A DNA stretch of 64,000 bases from Dama dama (lineage: Eukaryota > Chordata > Mammalia > Artiodactyla > Cervidae), in the NCBI RefSeq assembly GCF_033118175.1, contig NC_083694.1, forward strand, positions 31,136,108 through 31,200,107. Direction: 5' to 3'. Positions 56,767-64,000 of this stretch are shown here, in pieces. The notes under the pieces were generated by a model. It made no database searches. It was not told the origin of the DNA and worked only from the letters and a program-made list of their open reading frames with translations. The number at the start of each line of letters is the position of its first letter. Position 1 is the first letter of the stretch. A program made the translations under genes and the position numbers.

Positions 56767-57334
56767 GAGAAGGAAATGGCAACCCACTCCATATTCTTGC
56801 CTCGAGAATCCCAGGGACAGAGGAGCCTGGTGGGGGGTGCCGTCTGTGGGGCTGCACAGAGTAGGACACGACTGAAGTGACTTAGCAGCAGCAGCAGCAG
56901 CATGAGGTTCTCAAGGCAAGAATACTGAAGTGGTTTGCCATTCCCTTCTCCAGTGGACCACGTTTTGTGAGAATTCTCCACCATGACCCCTTCGTCTTGA
57001 GTGGCCCTACATGGCATGGCTCATAGTTTCAGTGATTTAGACAAGGCTGTGATCCATGGTGGAGAAGGCAATGGCACCCCACTCTAGTATTCTTGTCTGG
57101 AAAATCCCATGGACAGAGGAGCCTGGTAGGCTGCAGTCCATGGGGTTGCTAAGGGTCAGACACGACTCAGTGACTTCACTTTCACTTTTCACTTTCATGC
57201 ACTGGAGAAGGAAATGGCAACCCACTCCAGTGTTCTTGCCTGGAGAATCCCAGGGACGGAGGAGCCTGGTGTGGGCTTCCGTCTATGGGGTTGCACAGAG
57301 TCGGACACGACTGAAGCGACTTAGCAGTAGCAGC
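56767..57334 (+). mobile_element. Composite SINE / antisense BovB / SINE insertion
   Basis: A 568-bp block flanked by the 13-bp direct repeat AGCAAGAAGCATG (56754-56766 and 57335-57347). Inside are a single Bov-A unit ending in (CAG)n (56767-56901), an antisense BovB piece (56902-57058) and a two-unit BovA2 (57059-57334). The shared flanking repeat means that either one composite molecule inserted or later events occurred inside one SINE. Confidence 0.85.
56902..57058 (-). mobile_element. BovB LINE internal fragment
   Basis: On plus: GAGGTTCTCAAGGCAAGAAT, TCTCCAGTGGACCACGTTTT, CTCCACCATGACCCC and CATGGCTCATAGTTTCAGTG, the reverse complement of a BovB region upstream of its 3' end. Confidence 0.8.
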
Positions 57335-57347
57335 AGCAAGAAGCATG

Positions 57348-59429
57348 AATTATAAGCCTGACATTTCCCTCCTTCTCTTTTGTTGGGTATATTTCTCATT
57401 TAATTTTCTTCCAGGTGATCAGTTATGATACTGTCTGCTTTGTTCTAGCTATAGCAACTGCACAGCCTGTTTTATATAACTTATTCATTCTCAGATCAAA
57501 ATCTAACTCCTATAGCTAGAACTTCCTCTGTTACTGGGAGGAAAGCATCTGATTTCAGATCTTCCCAATAAAATGTAATTGAAAATGCCTTCCAGTCCTC
57601 TTAGGGATTTGCCAATAATGCAAAGAACAATTGGATTTTAAAGAAATTGCTTGCTGACCCCAATTGACATAAATTTGGTATAATCTGGAGGGCGGGGAAG
57701 GGTCACGCTTTCTAAGCTGTTTCTGGTTTTTGTAGCTTCCTTTTTCCCTCTACACAATACTCTCAGATTGTTTGTCTTTAGACCCCTTAGGGGAGGCAGG
57801 CTACCTAATCCATGGTCTAACAAAATGAAAGCTAGTGATAACAAAGAAACATTTCAAAACAGAGTTGAAATGAGCTTCTTTCCTAGCAACATATGGACTA
57901 CATATCAATGATTACAATTTAATATTATAAAATAATGGCACATAAATCTAAAATAACACATCAATTATGCTAATTTACTTTTAAAAGTATGTTGTCAGTT
58001 ATTTAAACACACAGATTCCCAAGCAGTTCATCACCGAAGGAGTACTTCTCTAAAGAAAACTGGTGGTGGTGATGGACAGATAGGAGGTGGGAATTATACA
58101 TACATTTGCTTTAGCGAAAGAGATGACAGATGATTCACTTCTGATTACAATTCATACAGGACTTGAAGCATATTTCTTGAGAAAATAATACACTGCTGTT
58201 GCAAATATGAAGTATTTCTTTACAAGAGGTTAGCAAAACAACTCACAACAAGTGAAATCAATTACTGTGAAACTAAATTGAGATTATGTCATAGCTAAAA
58301 TTAAGAAGATCAGCATTGGAAGAGCAAGATGACGTCAGTGCAACACTGGTAATGCAACATGAACTAAATGTCCTTCCCCCAGATCACGGGAAGTCACACT
58401 ACTGGTGCTTGGGCAGCATCACAGGAGCTCTGCGAGGCACGGAGGCCCGTGAAATATGCATTGGCTTTCTCAGTAAGCTGTTTTGACCTCTAAAACCCAC
58501 CCTGCGGTACTTCTAAAACATTCATTTAATAGATTTTGACACTATTCATAGGAGCTGCAGAAATGACCTATAATTTTCGGTCAGTTTTTCTGACCATCAC
58601 TACCCAGGGAACTTTGGTCTATATTTTGATTACTCTTCTTAATGAGGAAAGATCAAGTCAAGAAATTACCTCGGGAATGGGGAAAGTTTGATCACTATAC
58701 ACCCCAGATTTAATATCAACAAACTTTTGGTTTATGCAAAACCAAGAAAACAGGAGAGCAAAACAAACAAATGAAAACAACCCTCCAGGCAACCAACTCC
58801 TGCCCAGGCTGCCAAGGGTGGCTGTCCCCCAGGACACCCCTCCTTTTTGCTTCTGGGGTTCCAGGAGGCACAGAGGCACAAGTCACCTCCTCCAGATGCA
58901 GGGGTGTCACAGCTGCCCTGGACCCTGGGTTCATAGAGCCTTGACCAGCTCAGACAGAGGGGGAGCTTGCAACTGTGGGAAAGGGGAAGAGGTGAAGACC
59001 CTTTTTATTTTTCTATTCCCTGGCCAAGTACAGTGACTTGGTACAAAATAGTTGCCTAATAAATACACAACAAACAAATTCTGGCCTCAGCTTACTTTAC
59101 CAGCACCATATCCATAAACCTGCACTCAACAGCTCCTACGCTCTTTTCAACCACATCTACAGCAGTGTAGGAAGTAACTCTCCTGTCCAAATTTAATTCC
59201 TGATCAATGCTCGACGTCCCAACCTTCCTCTACACTCAGGACACCTGCATTGCCTCTGTGTCTGTGTTAGTATCTCCATTTATCTTGATTCTAAAAACCC
59301 CCTTCACAGAAGTATATAGTTTTATGAAATCCCTTAGAAAATTTTAAATTATTTCATTGTTTTACATAATACGATTAAGAGGGGAATTTTAAGTAAAAAC
59401 ATTTTATTTGAAATAAATATATGTGTGTT
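57348..59429. other. Intron, no recognised features
   Basis: About 2.1 kb of mostly AT-rich unique sequence. A GC-richer patch at 58790-58990 has open frames on both strands with no known similarity. Confidence 0.45.
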
Positions 59430-59641
59430 TTCCTGGTAGCTCAGTGGTAAGAAATCTGCCTGCCAAAGCAGAAGATGTGAGTTTGATCCTGAGGTCAGGA
59501 ATATCCCCTGGAGAAGTAAAAGGCAATCTGCTCCAGTGTTCTTACCTGGGAAATCCCATGTACTGAGGAGCTTGGTGAGCTCAGTCCATGGGGTCGCAAA
59601 AGAGTTGGACACAACTTAGTGACTAAACAACAATAACAACC
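59430..59641 (+). mobile_element. Bov-tA SINE, diverged
   Basis: From TTTTCCTGGTAGCTCAGTGG to CAACTTAGTGACTAAACAAC. Several changes in the middle (AAAAGGCAATCTGCTCCAGT) indicate an older copy. Confidence 0.93.
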
Positions 59642-59822
59642 ACCTCTGATTAAGACATCTAATTTTCTTAGGCTATTACATGTTTTATCTTACAAAAAAT
59701 ACACAAAACCTAATTTCTAGAAGAGAAGTTTTGAAATTTCTGCATATTACTTTACCAGCTTCCACCTTAAAGGTAGATAGTTTTCCTATAGTGTTCTGTA
59801 TTAAATCTACTTCTGTGTCTTT

Positions 59823-59870
59823 AGAAAATAGTAAAGAGGAAAAAAAAAAAAAGAAAATAGTAAAGAGGGA
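59823..59870 (+). repeat. Poly(A) flanked by a 16-bp direct repeat
   Basis: GAAAATAGTAAAGAGG occurs at 59824-59839 and 59853-59868, separated only by A13. This is the structure left by a retroinsertion that carried nothing but its tail; replication slippage is the alternative. Confidence 0.75.
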
Positions 59871-60061
59871 ACGTGCTCTCCTGTGTGTTATAAGAACAAC
59901 CTAAATTGAGAAAGCATAAATAAACAGAAGTATTAGATTTTGAGCATGCTCCTTGAGTACCACAGTAACCATGAATTCTATTTATTCCAGAGCAATTCCC
60001 ATTCTGTTTTTGAACCAAACACATTCACTATGTGGCATATCAGTTGATGATAAAGTATTAC

Positions 60062-60193
60062 CTTTGCTTCATTATCTCATGCAGTCTCCCATGCTGGACA
60101 CACTGTTCCTCTAATTCATCATTTCTTCTCTGTAACCTTTCCAGTTTGTCATATGTATACATTTTTTCTTGACTGAGCTGAGCTATTTCAGAT
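60062..60193 (-). CDS. SDCCAG8: SDCCAG8 coding exon, two before the last
   Basis: Internal exon of a centrosomal and ciliary-base coiled-coil protein. Read on the minus strand it gives 43 full codons, including EIAQLSQEKMYTYDKL and ELEEQCVQHGRLHEIMKQ, which match the C-terminal region of mammalian SDCCAG8 as I remember it (roughly human residues 618-662 of about 713). The exon is 132 nt. The acceptor is TTTAG, with AG at 60194-60195 behind a T-rich tract, and the donor is CAAAG/GTAATA. It opens with the last base of a split codon and ends with two bases (AG) that are completed by the G opening the exon at 2956. The sequence is charged and rich in Glu, Gln and Leu with no proline, as expected of a coiled coil. 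There are no frameshifts or stops. In people, loss of SDCCAG8 causes a nephronophthisis-related ciliopathy. Identification is by recalled homology, not by a search. Confidence 0.93.
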
Positions 60194-60791
60194 CTAAAGA
60201 GATGTAAACAGAAATAACAGATGTTAAAGGTTTTTATTACCAGAGTATGTTTTTATTGTATAACCTCATCATTTCCTTGAACTCTACACTTAAACATGTG
60301 CTAATAAAATTTTTTATGTAAAATATTGCAGAAATTAGGAAATGTCTAGTAGAAGGATATACACATTGCAGGAACTCAAGTGGTAGCACATAAAGGAATA
60401 ACAACTTGCTTTAATAGATTTTTCAAGAAACAAGGCAAAAATGATAATCAAATCCCCTTTTTAAATAGGCTACTATTAAGTTACCAAATATTTGCTGAGT
60501 ATCTATCACAGACAAGCTATCATGCTGTTACAGGAACAACCCCAGGCCTAATTTCTATGAAAAAGAGTTGTTTCTTTTAATTGACATAACTAATTTAAAG
60601 GCACAAGATTAAAATAATATCGTTTTTAAAAATGGTGGTTCACTGCTCCCTGACCCTACGTCTAGATTGTCAATATAACTACTATTTCAGTTGTAGTTAA
60701 ATCAGTATCAGTTTTATGTTATAACAACTACATAAATATTGGTCCTTGTTATCTAAGGAGTATACTATGATTATACATGTGTACATTTATA

Positions 60792-61003
60792 TGGGGCTTC
60801 CCAAGTGGCACGAGTGGTAAAGAATCTGCCTGCCAATGCGGGAGACACAAAAGACATGAGTTCAATCTCTGGGTTGGGAAGACCTCCTGGAGAAGGAAAT
60901 GGCAACCCACTCCAGTATTCTTACCTGGAAAATTCCATGGACAAAGGTGCCCAATGGGCTACAGTCTATGGGGTCACAAAGAGTTGAACATGATTGAGCG
61001 TAC
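60792..61003 (+). mobile_element. Bov-tA SINE
   Basis: From GGGGCTTCCCAAGTGGCACG to GAACATGATTGAGCGTACAT. It lies about 600 bp beyond the SDCCAG8 exon. Confidence 0.95.
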
Positions 61004-61249
61004 ATGTATATACATACATATTTTCCCTAAATGGGTGGGCTTTAGTGTGGAGTGATTGAGTGGTGAGCCATCTTTTCCGATGGGAGAGTCCCAATAATAT
61101 CAGTATCTGTAATTCTTTCCCCTGCGGCCATTCTGTTTCTCAAAGGAAGGATTCTCCAGTTTTCTGCTTGTTGTGTACAACACTAATCATCAGTGGCCTA
61201 GGAGCTGACTGGAAATAGAGGCGTGGTGTTCTCACCTTTCAGAATGTAG

Positions 61250-61426
61250 TGCACGCATGCTTGTATGTGCTCAGTCACTCAGTCCCGTCAGATGCTTTGA
61301 GACCCCATCGGCTGTGGGCCCCCAGGCTCCTCTGTCCATGGGAATCTCCAGGTAAGAATACTGGAGCGGGTTGCCATTTCCTACTCCAAGAGATCATCCC
61401 CACTCAGATATCAAACCCAAATCTCC
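61250..61426 (-). mobile_element. 5'-truncated Bov-tA SINE
   Basis: Minus-oriented, flanked by the 12-bp duplication TTCAGAATGTAG (61238-61249 and 61427-61438). The tRNA-derived head is absent beyond AACCCAAATCTCC. Confidence 0.94.
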
Positions 61427-61438
61427 TTCAGAATGTAG

Positions 61439-62046
61439 ACTTTCTATTAATTCCTCTATTCTAACTTCAGTACAGCTATTTAACCCAGTGCTTACCGGTT
61501 TAATTTCTTCAGAGAGGAAGCCCATAGTTTCTGGGTGGAGGAGTGATGGTCCCCTGGCTGCATGGGGTCGGGGGTAGAACTGTCAACTTTGGTTTCAGTG
61601 CTATGTTCCACTCCTGCCTTCTAAGTTTTTCTGGGATCCTGAGAGCAGATCAGCTTGCCTCACACACAAGTAACCTTGTCTGCAGACGTTTAAAATTCCT
61701 CTTCCTCCATTTGCTAAGTCAGGTACCATTCCCACAATTTTCTTTCAGTCTTCACTAATTTCATTTGGGATTACAGAAATCTATTTTGATGATGTTTGAT
61801 GTCTGTCAGGAAATATGCTACCTCTTCTGTGTCTTGGATGGCTATTTCAAGTCTCAAAATTTGAAGATAAGAAAGATATCTATCCAAGAAAAATTATATC
61901 CTTGTCCTTGCTTTAATTAATCATTACTTCTCACTCCACCATTTCCTCATACTACACTGCCTCATAGATTAGAAGTGAAAGCTTAAAACTCATGAATACT
62001 AAAATACGAGTAGCTAACAACTGGTTTGTTTCTTGAAGTTTAAATA
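61439..62046. other. Intron, no recognised features
   Basis: AT-rich unique sequence, nothing recognised. Confidence 0.4.
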
Positions 62047-62103
62047 TTGAGTTAGCCAAAAGGCTCGTTTGGAAAAACCCAAATAAACTTTTTGGCCAAC
62101 CCA
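62047..62103. mobile_element. Miniature mariner remnant
   Basis: 57 bp made almost wholly of two inverted ends (TTGAGTTAGCCAAAAGGC on the left; CTTTTTGGCCAACCCA on the right), flanked by TA dinucleotides as expected for a mariner target site. It resembles the ends of bovine mariner elements. Confidence 0.75.
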
Positions 62104-62819
62104 TAAGACACTTGATGTAAAATTACTTCCCTCCAAAGAAAGAATTCCTCCATTAGGAGCAATAGCCTTTTCAATTTTTTTTTTTTTCCTGGAAAAGACT
62201 GGGATTTGCTAAAGGAGTTTCCCTCAAGGACCAAACTGTTTCACATGGCAAAAAGCAATTTCTCACTTTAGTTCAACTCATTCCTCATTTTGTTTTTACT
62301 TTGGTTCAAATTTCATCGCAAAGGAAGCTTGTTCTGATTAATACGTGCAGTTCTTAACATGTCAGCATATTTTTTGAAACCTCTAGCTTTTATGCATACA
62401 TTAGCTTATAATTTATTCCCATGAACTGTGCTCTGGGCCTCATCCTTCTTGCTAGATTACACATGAGGGCAAGGATTATCTCATTTTCAAGCTCAAATGA
62501 GGAACACAATCTACATTTACTTTTTCTAATAAGAATTTACTTATATTTGAAACATCTAAATAAGTAAATAATCACTTCTCTCTCCTTTCAAAATCACATA
62601 CAATATAAAAGAATTTAGGAGCAGTTATATAAAGCTGTTAATTTAGTATTCTTCCAAGGTTAGCGTTTTCTATCACAATATGCACTATGCACTAAAATTC
62701 CTAAAGGATCAAAAATACCCTTAAACCAGATTAGAAGAAAATGCAGAAGAATGTTATCTATTCTCAGGTACTTTCCCAGAAAAAAAAACAGTCACTAAAA
62801 GAAAAATCAGGGAGGAAGC

Positions 62820-63250
62820 ATAGATTTTACAGTATAAAAATATAAAGCTTTTATTCACAACAAAAAACATGTTTTCATGAGAATGTTCCTTGTAACACTG
62901 TTTCTAGAAGCAACCTAGTTCTGCAAGCTAATCTAATAAAACTTAACCCAGAAATGTATCAACAGATGATTAGTTACATTACATGAAAAAAGAACTATCA
63001 AGATGCTATTCTGATAATATGGTTATCTACTGGTATTAAATATTGACCTAAAACATGACATTTTGGTAAAAAAAGAAAATATTAAAAATCAGTATAAAGT
63101 AATTCTATCTTATAAAATAAAAAATATCATCTCTTGGTGTCCAGATTAGAAATTTCTTTTTTTCCTTTTCTTTATTTTCTGAATTTTTACAATGAACATG
63201 TATTTAAGACAAAAAATAAAGTCACTTTGATTCTGAAAATGTTCATAAGA
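62820..63250 (+). repeat. Old L1 (L1M-type) 3' fragment
   Basis: AATGTTCCTTGTAACACTGT, TTCTAGAAGCAACCTAG and TTTTACAATGAACATGTATT follow the order of an old L1 ORF2 end and 3' UTR, heavily decayed. Confidence 0.55.
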
Positions 63251-63364
63251 AACAAAAAGAACTGGGGACAAGTTTTTCAAAGTTAAAAAAATGGGGGGAT
63301 GTAAAAAATGAGATGAATGAATATTAGAAGCATTAAATAATAAATCACAATTCCCCACTCTTCA

Positions 63365-63510
63365 TCAAAATTCCAATTAAAAAAGTACAAGGGATATGAA
63401 AAATATTCACAGAAGAATAAACATAAATGATCTATAAACATTTAGAAAATATTCAATTTCCCTATTACTCAAAGAAATGCCTAATAAAAGCAGATAAATT
63501 TGTCTTTAAT
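63365..63510 (+). repeat. Old L1 ORF2 fragment
   Basis: GGATATGAAAAATATTCACA, then TTACTCAAAGAAATGCCTAA, corresponding to the L1 stretch that precedes the text at 63830. It is separated from it by a MIR. Confidence 0.5.
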
Positions 63511-63514
63511 AAAA

Positions 63515-63745
63515 GTCAAACATTTATTGTATGCCTATACTATACTAGGTTGTGGAATTCATCCTTCACATTATAATCTCAATCCTACAAGGTGACTGTT
63601 TATTCCCTTTTCTCTGTGGGGTAAATATGAGATTTAATGATTTGCCTAAGGTCACCCAAATGGTTATTAGCCAAGCCCAGACACAAACACTGTTCTGGCC
63701 AACTCTAAAGGGATTGCCCCACCCACTGTGCCACACTGCCTCTCA
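63515..63745 (-). repeat. MIR inserted in old L1
   Basis: AACATTTATTGTATGCCTAT, ATTTGCCTAAGGTCACCCAA and CCACTGTGCCACACTGCCTC: near full-length minus MIR. Confidence 0.8.
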
Positions 63746-63764
63746 CTTCTTTTTATAAAAATCT

Positions 63765-64000
63765 CTCACTTCTTTTTGTCACATACTGGTATGCACAGAG
63801 ATATACTGAGCTGAATATAGTGCAGTACTTAAGCAAAGTCACACACGTTAACAGCCTTAAAAGGGTGCATAGTCTTTGGACCAGCAATCCTCCTTTCAGA
63901 CGTCTCAACTAAAAAGATCATGAAAAAAATCAGATTTAGGTATAAAATTATTATTATTCATTACATTTAAAAATAGTTTAAAATTCTGATGAATTACTAT
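63765..64000 (+). repeat. Old L1 fragment, continues past the edge
   Basis: TTTGGACCAGCAATCCTCCT, then AACTAAAAAGATCATGAAAA, matches the old L1 region cagcaatcccacttctaggaatttatcc. Confidence 0.55.

Larger units (their letters stand above)
2957..60061 (-). other. SDCCAG8: SDCCAG8 intron between the two exons
   Basis: About 57.1 kb separates the donor GTAATA beside 60062 from the acceptor TCTCCAG beside 2956. Both ends are canonical GT-AG, and the exon phases across the gap agree. Nearly all other features listed here lie inside it. No convincing conventional gene was found within it on either strand. The CpG island at 17106-17530 is the most promoter-like element it contains. Confidence 0.85.
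60194..64000 (-). other. SDCCAG8: SDCCAG8 intron preceding the exon at 60062
   Basis: Partial intron running off the right edge. No minus-strand segment resembling the preceding SDCCAG8 exon (the stretch ending near ISQKTR) was seen. It holds two SINEs, a mariner remnant, a MIR and several old L1 pieces. Confidence 0.7.

Overview
The window is mammalian nuclear DNA from a ruminant, most likely a bovid. Dozens of Bov-tA and BovA SINEs, a BovB (RTE) LINE tail, an antisense BovB fragment and artiodactyl-type L1 3' ends are scattered over both strands. Older mammalian repeats (MIR, L2, MER5A/hAT-Charlie, old L1) lie beneath them. No prokaryotic genes, CRISPR arrays, rRNA or intact tRNA genes were seen.

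The only protein-coding content I can defend is two exons on the minus strand, at 60062-60193 and 2830-2956. They encode consecutive coiled-coil segments near the C terminus of SDCCAG8 (serologically defined colon cancer antigen 8, also NPHP10/BBS16), a centrosome and ciliary base protein. The splice phases fit: the first exon ends on AG and the second opens on G, which completes an Arg codon. About 57.1 kb of intron lies between them. The last exon, with the stop codon, should lie left of position 1, and all earlier exons right of 64000. The window is therefore almost entirely intron.

Layout by coordinate. 1-2829 is the intron after the second exon. 2957-17000 is repeat-rich, with a block of three SINEs, a 210-bp local duplication and a nested SINE pair. 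17106-17530 is an isolated CpG island inside the intron with GC boxes. 17531-22517 is nearly free of lineage-specific repeats and holds a small second CpG cluster at 20.2 kb. 22.5-31 kb is AT-rich intron with MIR and L2. 31-41.4 kb carries SINEs, a 3' L1 fragment and an LTR-like element. 41.4-49.9 kb is a long stretch without SINEs; it contains a weak candidate cassette exon at 48985-49140 on the minus strand. 50-61.5 kb is again SINE-rich, with an L1 that keeps the C-terminal codons of ORF2. 61.5-64 kb holds a miniature mariner remnant and old L1 interrupted by MIR.

I found no convincing new biological system. The best leads are the intronic CpG island and its young SINE insertion, the local duplication, the composite SINE/BovB insertion, a possible insertion made only of poly(A), and the candidate stop-containing exon. 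Repeat names come from recognising consensus features by eye; boundaries are approximate except where target-site duplications are given.
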